Positions 12,423-24,865 of a stretch of 64,000 nucleotides of DNA are shown here, one piece after another. The notes under the pieces are model-generated. The model saw only the letters and a list, made by a program, of their open reading frames with translations. It was not told the origin of the DNA and did no database searches. This DNA comes from Triticum aestivum. Taxonomy: Eukaryota; Streptophyta; Magnoliopsida; Poales; Poaceae. Made by a program: the position numbers and the translations under genes. The DNA lies in NCBI RefSeq assembly GCF_018294505.1, contig NC_057814.1:39539239-39603238 (forward strand), given 5' to 3'. The stretch's first letter is position 1. The number at the start of each line of letters is the position of its first letter.

Positions 12423-12821
12423 CTAGGCATGATGATTCCAATGATGCTCACATAAAAGATAAGAATTGAAACATGAAGAGAGCATCATGAAACACATGTC
12501 AAGCACTTTTAAGTTTAACCCACTTCCTATGATAGGGATTTTGTGAGCAAGCAACCCATGAAAACAAGAACCAACTAGCATAGGAAGGCAAAACAAGTAC
12601 AACTTCAAAACAATCAACACATAGAGAAGAAACTTGATATTATTGAGATATGTAAGAGCATAAGTTCCTCTCTCATAATAATTTTCAGAGGCATCATGAA
12701 TGGATTCAACAATATAACTATCACATACAACACTCTTTTCATGATGCACAAGCATAGAAAATTTATTACTCTTTATGGCATACATGTCATCATAATAATC
12801 ATCATAGATAGCAACTTTATT
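12423..12821 (-). pseudogene. RLG-A ORF, C-terminal part
   Basis: Second part of the RLG-A ORF, cut from its N-terminal part (43497-43962) by DTC-1. Removing DTC-1 and one copy of its ATT duplication makes the reading continuous across the junction, which supports the insertion model. The fragment contains acidic, tyrosine-rich repeats (DDYYDDMYAI) and a cysteine/leucine-rich end that may form a membrane-like segment. Downstream on the minus strand the conserved AGCGCTTGTTGGG block follows, as after the RLG-B ORF. I know no function for this protein family. Confidence 0.7.
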
Positions 12822-12847
12822 CACTACAAAAAAAGACACATCCGTGA
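12822..12847 (+). repeat. Left TIR of DTC-1
   Basis: Terminal inverted repeat starting CACTAC with seven A, then a short block ending TCCGTGA. It pairs with 43471-43496. Confidence 0.88.
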
Positions 12848-13169
12848 CATTTTGGGCCGAACAAAAATCTTTTCTGTCATACTTATGACACTTCTATGAC
12901 GATAATTGTGACAAAACCCGGTATCATCATAGATGTGGTGGGGTCCTACTTCTATGACAAAAAATCATGACAGAAAATGGGCTTTTCTTCCTGGGCGGAC
13001 TGGAGACGCAGCTGCATGACATTCTTTGGGCCGTCCATGACGGAAAAAACCGTGGTAGAAGCGAGGGCGCGGAAAATATCGGGGAGTCCCCGATTACGGT
13101 GGGTGGTCGGGGGCCGAGCAATGCGCGTTTCTCTCGTACGTACGTGCGTGTGTGCGAGGCATTGGGCTC

Positions 13170-14110
13170 TAACTGAACCCGAGCGATGCGTTGGGCTCTA
13201 ACTGAACCCGAGCGATTGCACTGCAGGCTACGCGTTACTGAACCCGAGCGAACGTTCGATGGCTGTTAACTGAACCCGATCGAGCGATTCCTTCGCTACT
13301 GCTGCTAACTGAAGCCGATCGATGCGGCCTCTGGATGAACAGTGAGCGTTGCTAGGGGGGGGTTTGGATGAACAGTTCCCGGTGGGGGTGGATGAACAGG
13401 ACCCCGTGGCGTTGCCTCTGGATGAACAGTGAGCGTTGCTGGGGGGTTTGGATGAACAGTTCCCGATGGGGGTGGATGAACAGGACCCCGATCGTTCGAG
13501 CCGGTTGGGGCTGGATGAACAGGACCCCGTGGAGGGCAGGATTAACAGGACCACCCCGTGGAGGGCAGGATGAACAGTACATGGTGGAGGGCAGGATGAA
13601 CAGTAGCCTGTGGCGAGGGATGGTTGAACAGTAGCCGGTGGAGTAGCGTGCGGTGGAGGCTGGATGAACATGAGCCCGTGGATGAACAGTCGCAGGTGGA
13701 GGCTGGAGGAGGTCGACGGTGGATGAACAGTAGCCCGTGGAGGCTGGAGGGGGTCGACGGTGGAGATGAACAGTATCCCGTGGAGTCCCGTTTTGCGGTA
13801 CGCCACACCCCTCCCGATGAACAGGACCCCCGTTTCGACCGTAGCGCTCCAACACAAGTGCGTTTCCTCCGTTTTGCGGTATGCCACACCCCTCCCGATC
13901 AACAGGACCCCCGTTTCGACCGTAGGAGGTCCGTTTTCTCCGTTTTGCGGTACGCCAGACCCCTCCCGATGAACATGATCCCGTTTTGAACGTGACCGGT
14001 CAAACACAAGGCCGTTTCCTCCGTTCTTTGGTACGTCAGGCCTCGTTTCCATCGGCTGTTCCGCCCAAGCCCTCCCGATGAACACGACGACGCATTCCGT
14101 TCCGACCCAG
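13170..14110 (+). repeat. Left subterminal repeat array of DTC-1
   Basis: Two repeat types are seen. From about 13170 to 13315 there are four or five copies of AACTGAACCCGAGCGA. From about 13331 to 14110 there are about twenty copies of GGATGAACAG followed by T/G and a GC-rich tail. Overlapping long ORFs on both strands here result from the repeats. In characterised CACTA elements such arrays bind the accessory protein; that role is inferred here. Confidence 0.8.
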
Positions 14111-14384
14111 CCGGTTGGCTCCCCATGAACACGACGACGACGCTGTTTCTCTGTTCCGACCCAGCCATGTACACGAGCCCTGGCCGTACGTATGCGCGAG
14201 TAGGCATTCGAGACCCTGCCCGTATATACGTACGTGGCCGTATTTTCTTTCTTGCACACTGGCCGTTGTACGTACGTGTACATGCTACGTGCGTGCCTCT
14301 ACTATGACACGTGCGCGCCTCTGCATCGACCAGTATGTACGTACACGTTCGCGACCAGAATGACAATGCTACGTATGCTTCGAC

Positions 14385-14640
14385 CAGGTGGGTCCCGACT
14401 GGCAGGCACTTCCTTGCGTGCGAAGATGTAGCTGGTGGGTCCCGACTGGCAGGCACTTCCTTGCGTGCGAAGATATAGCTGGTGGGTCCCAGCAGTCAGG
14501 GGGGCGAATCGTTTTTTTTTTTGCCCGGACGCACTTCCTTGCGTGCGAAGATGTAGCTGGTAGGTCCCAGAAGTCAGGGGGAAACATTTTTTTTCGCGAA
14601 ATACAGTTGCCCGTCCGGTGGGTCCCTGCTGTCAGGTGGA
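14385..14640 (+). repeat. Tandem ~48-bp repeat inside DTC-1
   Basis: Four copies of a unit containing GGCACTTCCTTGCGTGCGAA and GTAGCTGGTGGGTCCC, at about 14387, 14435, 14481 and 14530. Later copies are interrupted by T-rich insertions. Confidence 0.75.
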
Positions 14641-16619
14641 GGAATAATTATTTTCCGCGTAATAAGGAGGCACTTCCTAGCGGCTGCCATGGACCCAGCT
14701 ATCAGCCTCTCCACGACAGTACTCTTCCGATGGAAGCCGTTCCTTAACCACGTTGACCACGCCGCGCCGAGAGCACCAGGGCGGTGGACGACGGCGAGGC
14801 CTAGTAAGGGGACGACGCGGAGCCGGGGAAGACGCGGCAGTGGAAGCCCGCGCCGAGAGGAGTACGAGGGTTCACTGGTTCGGCTGCGGTGTGAGGCTGC
14901 CATCGCCGCGGAATAACAGGGGGTGTGGGTGAGTAGAGGGATGGCCTGGCCAGCGGTGGAAGTAGTAGGGGGCGGTGAGGCCTCCGCGGCATCACAGCCG
15001 GCCACGGGAGGCAGGATCACGCGACACGACCGGCGCTGCTTTGGGCGGCTGGAGCAAGAAGACCAGAGGTTGAAGAAGCACTACGGCCGTTGGATGGACA
15101 TCATACGGTCACTATTGCTAGAATCGTTTATATTGACTACGTTGACAAAGCCCTTGGTACGCGTGAACTTAGTAGGCCCATAGGTCAGCCTTAGAAACGG
15201 TGCACCCCAGATGTTAGGGGGAGGAATCATTTTTTGGGCAGCTGAAGCAAGAATATCCGAGATTGAAGAAGAAGCACGACATCCGTTGGATGGACATCCA
15301 ACGGCCACAGCTGCCAGAACCGTGTGTTGTTGACAAAGCCTTGCATACACGTCAACTTAGTTTTTTTTAGGGAACGCGTCAACTTAGAAGGCCCACAAGT
15401 GTGTGGCAGAGAACATATAGCCCATTTGCAATTTGTAAGAATGTACAACCCATTTTTTAATTCTAATGGAATTTACTACAACCCATTTACAGTTTGTTAA
15501 AAGTACAGCCCATTTTCTAGCTAGGACAAGGATTAATAATTTCAACCAACCGCTCAAAACAGAATTCAAGAAAAATTCCCACATTTTTATGGGATCCCAA
15601 ATATTTTTATCCGAAATTTCTAGTCAGATTAAATATATTTCAAAATAAAGTTGTATTACGTTAAAATCCAACGAAATATTGCGCACGCAACAAGTAATGA
15701 AATTAAAATTTTCAAATTCCGAAAATAATATGTTTTTTAAACTAATTACGCGTTTGGTGCATATTTTTATAGTTAATGCCCAGTTATTATAATTACATCC
15801 CATTTATTATTTCTTAAAGTCCATTTTCTTGTTAAGCCTAATGCATACCTCCTAGGAAAGTTTGCAGCCCAGCGGGGCGGAGAATAACAAGTTGACCCGG
15901 ATATTGTGTACAACAGTCGGCCCAGTTGCATTGCTGATGTTGAAAAAAAGGCCTGTGTAGTACAGTACAACCTAACATGGCTACCCAGCCCACATTCAGC
16001 GACGCCGGAAAGGCCCAAACAAGGCTCTGTACAACTTTTTGAAGTCACTGAGCTCAATTAATAACTTAAGAAAAACTTAGATTACAATGGAACCTAATTA
16101 AAAGCTGTCATGAGCAAAGAAATAATTCAACGGGTCCCACTTGTGTGTGTGTGTGTGTGTGCGTGCGTGTGTGTGTGAGAGAGAGAGAGAGACCCATCGG
16201 TCGATGCTCGTAAATACATCTTTCAGCCATATGCATTGCTAATGCTGAGTAAAAACTTATATAGTTGAAACAATCATATAGAACATCATAGCACACTTAA
16301 CTTGCATACAAAAATTTCACGCAGGCGGCACAATCAGGATGGAAGCAGTGGATCGCTATGGGTAGGGCTATGTTGAAACCAACGAACTCGTACATAACGG
16401 TTCATCTTCTTTATCAATGACAGGGAAATATCTTGAATGTTGTGCAAAGAAAACAAACAAACAACACAACAAGTTCTGCTAGCACATTAAGTTGACGTAC
16501 AACCCTTTCTAAAAAAAGTTCAGGTACAAAATTAGAACAGGTCACAATCAAATGTACTGGCACATCAGTGCTTCACACCCATAGCTCGGATTTAACTAGT
16601 ATCTGACAAGATTCAGTTG
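14641..16619. other. DTC-1 noncoding DNA with diverged direct repeats
   Basis: No gene is supported. Two diverged copies of about 150 bp lie at about 15031-15185 and 15235-15390, sharing TTGGATGGACATC and GTTGACAAAGCC. Many CCCATTT motifs occur at 15410-15830. A (GT)n-(GA)n microsatellite is at about 16142-16192. Confidence 0.6.
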
Positions 16620-17678
16620 TTACCTCGAATTAGAGCACATCCAGGCAGCCAGCCCTGCCTCTTCTCCCAAAGAAGCAATGGCCTCCGCCGTGCGATGGAG
16701 TAGGCACTGTGCCATCCATCGTTCCGAGCAACACGGGGAAAGTCTAACGTTGACTCCTCTAATGGACGTCGTCGACGGACCCTGGCACCAGCGGCGGCGG
16801 TAGGACTTCGATTGATGGATTGCCACTTCTTCGACATGCACGAACACTCGATACAGGTACATCCCTAACGTGGTCCGCGACGGCCTTGGTGGCGACGAAT
16901 AGTACAACCCCGGTTCCTGCACCGGTATCTCAACACCAATCACCTTCGGTATGGTGGACGACTTCTTCATCCATGCCATAACCGTCAGAGCCCAACTATC
17001 TGGAGGAACAAACATACTTACGAGCTCACCTCCAAGGTCGTTGATAAGCTCATTCATGGACTCGTTGTTCCAAGCACGTCGAGGCATGCCATGGAAGGTA
17101 AGCTTTGTTAAAAACTCAAGCTCAGAGGGCACCGAGCCCCATCCTGGGTGCCACCGATCAAAGCTCACCAGCGTGCCATCGCAGAACAAACGCCGGGAAG
17201 ATTCGAACACACGACTGCAGTCGAAAGTTGTCCGGAACCTGACGAAGAAATCAGCCGGTGGCGGACAGACTTCGACGAGAAAGTCACTTATTTGGATGCC
17301 GTGCGCAATGCCAAGAGCTTTGACAAGGACGTCCGGTGAGACGGGAGGCCGGTCGTCGTTGATGGTTACCATCAGCACTTTGCCGACAAACTTGTCGTCA
17401 AGCGCCGCCATGCCACTGTTGAGCGACAGCACGCAGCGACCGAAGGCAGGACGGACCTCAGGATCTCCGGCTCGGAGATCCTCGTTGACCGGCGACATGA
17501 TAGTGAGCTTGAGTACAGGGAGTACAGTAGGGGGATTTGGGGGAACTGGAGTAGGAATCGAGATTCCAGAGGTGGAAGAGGGGCGGGAGATTGGGGATGA
17601 AAAGGTCGCTTGAATTTCGAACATGCGCCAATATGCTCTCGGCGCGCAAGCGCACGAAAACACCGGTGGCGCCCACAT
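16620..17678 (-). CDS. DUF4283-like ORF carried by DTC-1
   Basis: A 352-residue minus-strand ORF. A later ATG at 17624 (MFEIQ) is an equally good start because the first 18 residues look like leader. Residues ~75-290 resemble the DUF4283-type domain common in grass genomes: a region with DFFVRF, then FDRWHPGWG, LGGELV and a TVMAWM...IPKVIGVEIPV block. The last ~70 residues are basic and low in similarity, and an overlapping frame (16837-16613) reads better there, so a late frameshift is possible. DUF4283 proteins are poorly characterised and often linked to transposable elements. DTH-1 inserted 11 bp upstream of the ORF and separated it from its promoter. Family call from memory; transcription unknown. 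Confidence 0.55.
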   Translation of the reverse strand: MWAPPVFSCACAPRAYWRMFEIQATFSSPISRPSSTSGISIPTPVPPNPPTVLPVLKLTIMSPVNEDLRAGDPEVRPAFGRCVLSLNSGMAALDDKFVGKVLMVTINDDRPPVSPDVLVKALGIAHGIQISDFLVEVCPPPADFFVRFRTTFDCSRVFESSRRLFCDGTLVSFDRWHPGWGSVPSELEFLTKLTFHGMPRRAWNNESMNELINDLGGELVSMFVPPDSWALTVMAWMKKSSTIPKVIGVEIPVQEPGLYYSSPPRPSRTTLGMYLYRVFVHVEEVAIHQSKSYRRRWCQGPSTTSIRGVNVRLSPCCSERWMAQCLLHRTAEAIASLGEEAGLAAWMCSNSR

Positions 17679-17839
17679 GTCGGCCTAAGAGCAAGTCTAG
17701 TAGAGCCTTCAAACCCTCAAACCCCTAAAAATAACTGGCTTTTTAAAGTTCTCGTCGAAAAAAAGCCATAGACTAGAACCCCTAAACCATCAAACCCATA
17801 AAAAAAATTAGAGGTCCAACCCTCAAACATTTTCCCAAC

Positions 17840-18120
17840 CTGTAGAAGTGAGGGTTGGGAGGAAAAACTCCCCCCAACCCGCACTCCTCTTCCACCCTCG
17901 CGCGGGAGGGAAGTTTCATCCCCGCGCCGCGCCCTTCCCCGATCCCGCCGCCGCCGCCGCCAGCCCGCCGCCCCTCCGAGCCCCGCCCGCCGCCCCACCG
18001 CGCCCCGGACGCCCGCCGCCCACCCCCCCGCCCCTCCGCGCTCCGCCCCTCCGCATCGATGCCGCCCGCCCGCCGCCCCGCCGCCCCTCCGCGCCCCGCC
18101 CCGCCCGCCCGCCCGTCGCC
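17840..18120 (+). other. GC-rich leader of DTH-1
   Basis: Very C-rich plus strand (CCGCC repeats), left of the RLG-C insertion. It probably belongs to the 5' untranslated or N-terminal part of the transposase gene. The proline-rich ORFs here come from base composition. Confidence 0.5.
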
Positions 18121-21100
18121 TGTCACAGCCCTAGCCTTGGCCTTGCTTGTCATTGCATCATTGTTTTAAATTCAAATGAAATTTGAATTGAGGAATTTTC
18201 AAAGCCTCAGAAACCTTTTAAAAATGATCAACATTAAAATCTTCTCAAAGAAGCCTAAGAAAATGTTCCTGTTAAACCTTGAAAAATATTGGCAAGAATA
18301 AAATTCAAACCAATATTTTTGGAAGGTTTAACATATTTATTTTGGGCCTTTGAATTAATCCAATAAATATTTGAATTGGATCCATATTTGTTATATAATA
18401 AATATATGTTCAATACTTCTGGAAATTGTTGTGTAGCTTTGGATAAGTCCATTTGGTTTACACAATTATTTTCATGAATTTTGAAAATGGTTTGGTCTTT
18501 GATCTGAATCAAAACATAATAGAAAAAATAGAAAACTGAAACAAAAGAAAAGGACAGAAAACCTACCCGCACTTACCTGGCAGCCCAACTGGCCGGCCCA
18601 GCCCACCAGGGGCAGGGAGGTCTTCTTCCTCCCGCCAGTCGGACGCATAGCGCGTGCCCGACGCGCGCACGGCCACCGCATGCCACCTCCAGCCTGCCTG
18701 GCTCCTCCCCGATGCACCTAGACGGCGCCACGACACCCCCTCGACGCCTCGACCTCTCCCTCGAGCTCATCCCCTCCTCTGTCTCCCTCACGCGCGTCCA
18801 CCCGAACGCAGCCGTCGCCGCCGACAAGCACCACCGCGGCCACTGCCTCCCCCTCGCCCCCTGGACATGCCCAGGAGCTCCGCCTCCATTCCCCGCGCCT
18901 CTCCGTCAACTCGCGCGACGCCGAACCCTCTGCATCACCCTCTGCACCGCCATCTTCGCCGCCTCTGCCCCGAGATCGCCGGCGACCTCCCGTCGTCGTC
19001 AGCCCCTCCCCGAGCTCCCCGAGGCCACCGTCGCAACCGCCGTGAGCTCCTCTCTCTTTAACCCTAGACGCGCTGTCCAAGTCGCTCTCTAACCCCGCCT
19101 GCCACCACGGCCGTGAGCTCGGCTCCGCCGGCCAAATCGCCGCCATGGCCATGTCCACCCGAGCTCAAAACGGAGTTCATCATCTCGCTCAGCACATCAC
19201 CTGGAGGCCGTAGCACCTGGCCGTTCGCCCCGCCGTGCCCCACAGCCCCGTTCCCAACCTCGCCCGAACTCCGGCGGCCGCAAAGAGCCCGCCGTCGTCA
19301 ACTCCGTCCACCCCAGACCCTCCCGCTTGCACTGCTAGCTGCGCACGAGCCTCAGCTGCGCGTAGCACCAACCCGCTGTCCAAATGGTCGCCGGTGGACG
19401 ATTTCCGACGTGCTCCGCCGCGTCTGGACTCGCCGGCGTCGAGTCGCCGGCGTGTTTGACCCGTTCGACCTGGGGTTTGACCCCGTCTGACCAGAGGTTT
19501 GACCTCTCTCTCTCACTTACATGCGGGCCCGCCCGACTAACTAAGTTAGTTAGGGCTAATCCTATTTAGGTTAGTTAGGTTAGCCGCTGACTAGTGGGCC
19601 CTGGCCCCTGTTAATTAGCTAAGTGTTAAATTAACTTAAGTTTAAACACACAGCCACTGACGTGTGGGTCCATGGACTAATTAGCTTAGATTAACTTTTA
19701 GTTAGTGCTAATTAACCCTCTTAGTTGACTGAGTCACTGACCAGTGGACCCCACTGGTCAGGTTTAACCTGACCGGGTTAGTTGACCTGCTGACGTCACA
19801 CTGACGTCAGGCTGACGCAGTAAAGCATTATCTGGATTTAAGTTTATTCAGAAAATTCTAGAAAATAGTATAAACTTCTAAAAATCATATAAAATCAACC
19901 GTAGCTCAGAATGAAATAATTTATATATGAAAAATTATCAGAAAAATGCAATCTATCCATCTGTATCATTTTCATGCATGTCAAACTAAGTTATACCTGC
20001 TGTATAGGTGAAAACATGATAATGCACTATTTGAATTCATAGTTGGTTCAAATCAACTCAAACCATTCTGTTCTAGCTGGCATTAGCCCAAAACACATTC
20101 ATATTGCCATGTCATAGCATGCATCATATTGTGCATTGCATTGATCATGCCCTTCTCTGTTTGCCGGTAATCGTCCCCTCTCAGTAGCCGATGCTCCGAT
20201 GACGTGATCGATGACACCGATGAAGAACTATAATATCTTCAGAAGTGCCAGGCAAGCATAACCCCCTTGTTCATTCCGATACAATCCCACTCTCTCGCTC
20301 CTGCTCTCTTTTACTACATTAGGACAACAACGATTCAACTGTTACTTGTTGCGGTAGTTGAACCCCTTATCCTCTGCATGACCTGTCATTGCCACAGTAA
20401 ATAGATGAAACCCACTAGCATGAGTAGGAGTTGTTTGAGCCCTGATGTGCCTACTCATTCATGCTTGTTTGTCATGCCTGCTATTGCTTAGAGTTGTGTC
20501 AGGTCTGATTCATCGGGGATGAATTGGAAAGGTGATGAACATGTCCTACTGTGTGTGAGCTAAGTGTGTGAACACGATTTGGTAAAGGTAGCGGTGAGAG
20601 GCCATGTAGGAGTACATGGTGGGTTGTCTCATTGCAGCCGTCCTCAGGAACTGAGTTCTGTGTTTGTGATCCATGATACAGTTACTACCACGCATTGGGC
20701 CCGAAACCAATGGACCCTCTCGGCTTCTTAATCACCCTTGTCCTCTGTCCAGGAGTTGCAAGTAGTTTCTGGTGTTTGTAGTATGCTGGAGGCCGTGGGC
20801 AGCGCTGACCGGAGGGGTGGGCTGTGATGCGGTAGGCACGTGGCCGGGCATGCCGGGCGCCCGTTTGGTGTCTCGGAACCCCGCACACATCGTTCGGCGC
20901 CGTATGTGGAAACCTCGGCCGGACTCCCTGCGGATGGAACCTGAATAGGCGATAAACCTGGACTAGAGACTTGAGTGTTTAGGTAGGCTGTGGCCGACAC
21001 CCTCGCTGGGCTTCCGCTTGAAGGTTGCCGAGTACATGTCGTGTAAACGGCGGTAAGTGGTGAGAGCGTGTGTGTCGAAGTACACCCCTGCAGGGTTAAC

Positions 21101-22310
21101 ATCATCTATTCGAATAGCCGTGTCCGCGGAAATGGACTTCTGGGTTGCCTATAACAGTTCATAGACAAGTGAAAGTGGATACTCTAAAATGCGCAAGATA
21201 AGCGTGAGTGCTATGGATGGCGTTCTCGTAGGGAGACGGGAGCGGATCCATAGTGGTGTATTGGTATGGTGATTATGTGGACTCGTGTGCGCCACCTCAA
21301 AGAGTTACTTGCAGTCATAGTTTAGGATAGCCACCGAGTCAAAGCTGGCTTGCTGCAGTCAAACTCCACCACCCCCCTTTGTTGATACCGATGCATATGT
21401 AGCTAGTTCTGATGTAAGTCTTGCTGGGTACATTTGTACTCACGTTTGCCTATTTTATGTTTTGCAGAGAGACGCCAGTCTCGCTAGTAGTTCCGTGTGG
21501 ACTTCGACGTTTAGCTTGATACCTCAGCTACGATCTTGTGCCCTCGGCAGGATCTGGTAGATAGTCAGGCTTCTCAGCCTTTTTCATTTGTAGATGTCTG
21601 TACTCAGACATGTTAAGCTTCCGCATGTGCTTTGACTTGTATGCTCTGAATGTTGGGTCATGAGACCCATGTTTGTAATATCTGGCTCTTCGGAGCCTAA
21701 TGAATAAATACTCTGAGTCGTAGAGTCTTGTTGTGATGCCATGTTGTATTTGCACATATCGAGCATATTGTGTGTATGATTGAAATGCTTGGTATGTGTG
21801 GGATCCGACAACCTAGTTGTCTATCCTTGGTAGCCTCTCTTATGGGGAAATGTAGTCTTGTGCTTCCATGAGCCATAGTAGTCCGCTACAGCCCGGTTCA
21901 CCGGAGTCCTGCTAGCCCAGCACTACTGCTCCGGAACACTTGACTGGCCGGCATGTGATTCACTTCGTTCCTGTGTCTGTCCCTTCGGGGAAATGTCACG
22001 CGGTGACATCCGGAGTCCTGCCTAGCCTGCTACAGCCCGGGTTCCCGGAGTCCTGTTAGCCCAGTGCTACAGCCCGGATTCGCACGCTGCTGACCGACAC
22101 GTTCGATGTTGATTCATGTATGCCTGTCCCCATACGTTAGTGCCGCTTTGGGTTCACGACTAGCCATGTCGGCCCGGGTTCTCTGTCATATGGATGCTAG
22201 CGACATTATCATATACGTGAGCCAAAAGGTGCAAACGGTCCCGGGCCATGGTAAGGCGACACCCGTGGGAATACCGTGCGTGAGGCCGCAAAGTGATATG
22301 AGGTGTTACA
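18121..22310 (+). repeat. 5' LTR of RLG-C
   Basis: Contains a GC-rich block (18640-19480) that gives many overlapping ORFs, then an AT-rich tail. At 19540-19760 it has repeated TTAGTTAG and TTAATTAGC motifs. It ends just before the PBS region. Confidence 0.6.
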
Positions 22311-22351
22311 GGCTAGATCGGTGTGACTTAGAATCGGGGTCCCGATAGCGT

Positions 22352-22363
22352 TGGTATCAGAGC
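22352..22363 (+). other. tRNA-Met-type primer binding site of RLG-C
   Basis: TGGTATCAGAGC is the standard plant initiator-tRNA-Met PBS. It lies 41 bases after the proposed LTR end, farther than usual, so the LTR may extend beyond 22310. Confidence 0.75.
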
Positions 22364-24179
22364 CAGGTTGCCTGTAGGATTACCAAGCCAAACTGGTCGA
22401 AGTTGAGTCTAGAAATGCTTTAGTTATATAAGGGAATTGATTGTGGAAGGGAACGTAAGGCTCTTTTTACTCCTTTACCTTATGCCCTTCTGATCTGAGT
22501 CACCCTCTTCTCTTCTACGGGGATTAAGAACTAGGCTTCTCATCTTTCTATCAGGATCACATGTTACTAATCCGTAGACTCATAGGATTGATGGATTTAA
22601 GCCTCAGTTCAGTTTCTACTACTTCCATGTGTTGACAGTTGATCTCGGAACCTTGATATTGTGATTCTGAGTGGTTATGCCACTATTTTGCAGGATGTCT
22701 CAAATCCTTTGAGCATTTACAGCCGTTATGCTGTCCGAGTCATCCCAGGTTTCTAAACAGTCTGATGCATTTGCAAATCCCTTCCTCCCGTACCTGATGT
22801 CCTTTTGGGCCGGATTAAGCACACTAATCGTTCTGTTGAGGTACTCCGTTACCTCGTCGTGTATGTTGGAGTTATTATTATGACCCTAGGTGTCTTAGAG
22901 GACCACTTAGTAATCTAGCAATGCTCGCATCCCCAGTGTGATGATTCTGGCCACTATTCTCGAAAGCATCCCGTGATGCCATTTAGTTAGTAGGTATTCT
23001 ATTCCTGGGTTCTTGAACCCAAGATTCACTCTACTTAACTCGTGTAGCTAGTGTTTGCTCGTTCCTTTAGGTTATTAGTAACCTTGCATTAGTCCTCGAG
23101 GTCCGAGGTATCTCCTTCTTCCAATACCATGAACCATTATGGCAGAAGTTCTTTTAACCAAAAGATCACAACCAGGGCGCTCTTGAGGAGTACTCCATTC
23201 ATATTGTGACTCTGCCAGTCCTACCTTTCTGCATGGGTTATCTAGAAGAAACTTGTTGGACTTGGTTCGACATACTAATCTATGCATCCACAACTCAGAA
23301 AACCATATGTTCCTTTGAGTTGTCCCTCTTTAGTTATTTTCTGGCCCTCGTCTATCAATTGATAGTCAGGAGTAATTGTGCATTTGTGTTATCGATGCCT
23401 ATTATTCTTGTGGTCTGTCAAGCCATTCTAATCCGGAATGACTAGGAGAAACAAACTCCAGTACCTCGTCCATCTCTGGGATTGGGTCAAAGTAGTTGTA
23501 TTCCGTAGATCAAATGCCTAACCAGCTTTTGTTCTGTTCTACCTACGAGTATTACCCTCTTCATGTCAGGAATCTCATGAGGATTGCACCAACCCTTATG
23601 AATTCTTGTTGCAGTGATACTTCTGGCCATCGTTATTCATTCCTCGGTCTCCGTGTTATTGTAACCAGAATACTGACAAGTGAATCATGGTGTGTGAAAT
23701 CTATACTCCTAGCAACTCCGTTGCTTGGTAGTTAAAGGACAATAATTTCAGCCTTAGCGTGTTGGTTATTGAATCACCATCCTGAGGTTGATCGTGCTAC
23801 CTAGTCCATATTCCCGGTGTACTTTTCGATCAATGAGTTAGGATAGTGTCAGTCCTTGCTTATTCGGTCATATCGTCTTGCCCTGAAAAGCAAGATTTTT
23901 CTCGATCTTACTAACATGTCGGTGGATCGTGATTTTCCAAATATCTTCTTGGAAGTACCACTAGGTTGTCCCTGACCGATATGTTGAGTTTGTGAACAAG
24001 TTGGTTCTCCAATAAACCACCCCTTCTCCAAGAATCTGTGTTGGATACCCCTGAGCTAGTTGGTCAAGCTAAATAACAACTTGGAGAGTTGGAAGATAAA
24101 AGGTTGTCTAACTTAGTTCATTTCCAAAGGGATATCTTGTGTCTGTGTGTGTGTTGAAGAAAGATGATATCTTCATTGA

Positions 24180-24362
24180 TTGATCCTCGTGATCAATTGT
24201 TGGATCTATTGTCTTACCCAAATCTTTGATTTGCGTATGGGCTATCACCAAATCAAGTCAGAACCAACGATATGCATAATGTTGTCTTACTCGTGGTTGA
24301 TCCCTCGAGCATACACCATTACATCCTTTGGTATGACCAGTGCTATCACCATGTTCACATAG
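24180..24362 (+). pseudogene. Reverse transcriptase remnant of RLG-C
   Basis: A short open stretch contains DLRMGYHQIK, which matches the Gypsy RT block normally read as DLRSGYHQI, and then TSFGMTSA, matching the FGLTNAP block. Surrounding frames are full of stops. The part between 22380 and 24180 is probably decayed gag-protease but cannot be read. Confidence 0.65.
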
Positions 24363-24865
24363 TTATGGAATTACATTTATATGGAAACTTGGATGAATTG
24401 TTGTTAAGCCCATTGACAACATTTTCATCTTGTCCATGATTCATGTTGAACATCTAAGTTAGTGTTGGAAACTTTTTGAAAGCATTTTCTTTGTGCTAGT
24501 TCATGAAGCCTATGTTTGGATGAAAGGAGTGACTTCCTCTAATTCATGTGCACTTGGTGTAAGTTGCCGCCGTGAATTCCAGAAAGTCAATGTTGTTTCC
24601 TCTGGAATCATCCCAAGTCAATCATGCACGTGCAAAGTATCCTGTGGTATGATAGACTGATCATCTTCATTCCATATGCATCCCTAGCACACCAAGCCAC
24701 TGATTGATTTGTTCAAGATAAAGGAGTCTGTTCTAAGGTGAATTCTTTGGACTTCCACGCGTGGAGACTTCGATGTCATTAATGATGGTTCCCCACCTGA
24801 ACTCGGTAGTGTTTTATCATAAGACTACTATGTGGTCATGCTTGTCTTGGACAGTGTGTTCACAG

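Larger units (their letters stand above)
18121..24860 (+). mobile_element. RLG-C: truncated Gypsy-type retrotransposon inside DTH-1
   Basis: A long LTR (18121-22310, TGTCACAGCC to AGGTGTTACA, 4.19 kb) is followed by a tRNA-Met-type PBS at 22352 and by internal DNA with a remnant of reverse transcriptase. No right LTR is found before the DTH-1 transposase begins near 24866, so the 3' end was deleted. The right boundary is approximate. Without a second LTR the left boundary rests on TG/CA ends and composition only. Confidence 0.65.

Noticed and set aside
13228..14283. Long overlapping ORFs on both strands (up to 351 aa)
   Set aside because: They lie on the GGATGAACAG array; periodic Cys/Ser/Thr and Trp/Met/Asn patterns come from the repeat and no domain is seen.
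17782..18186. Pro/Arg/Ala-rich ORFs of about 100-120 aa
   Set aside because: Caused by CCGCC composition; open in several frames at once.
18573..19490. GC-rich ORFs up to 146 aa
   Set aside because: They lie in the LTR of RLG-C, are open in several frames on both strands, and have no recognisable domain.
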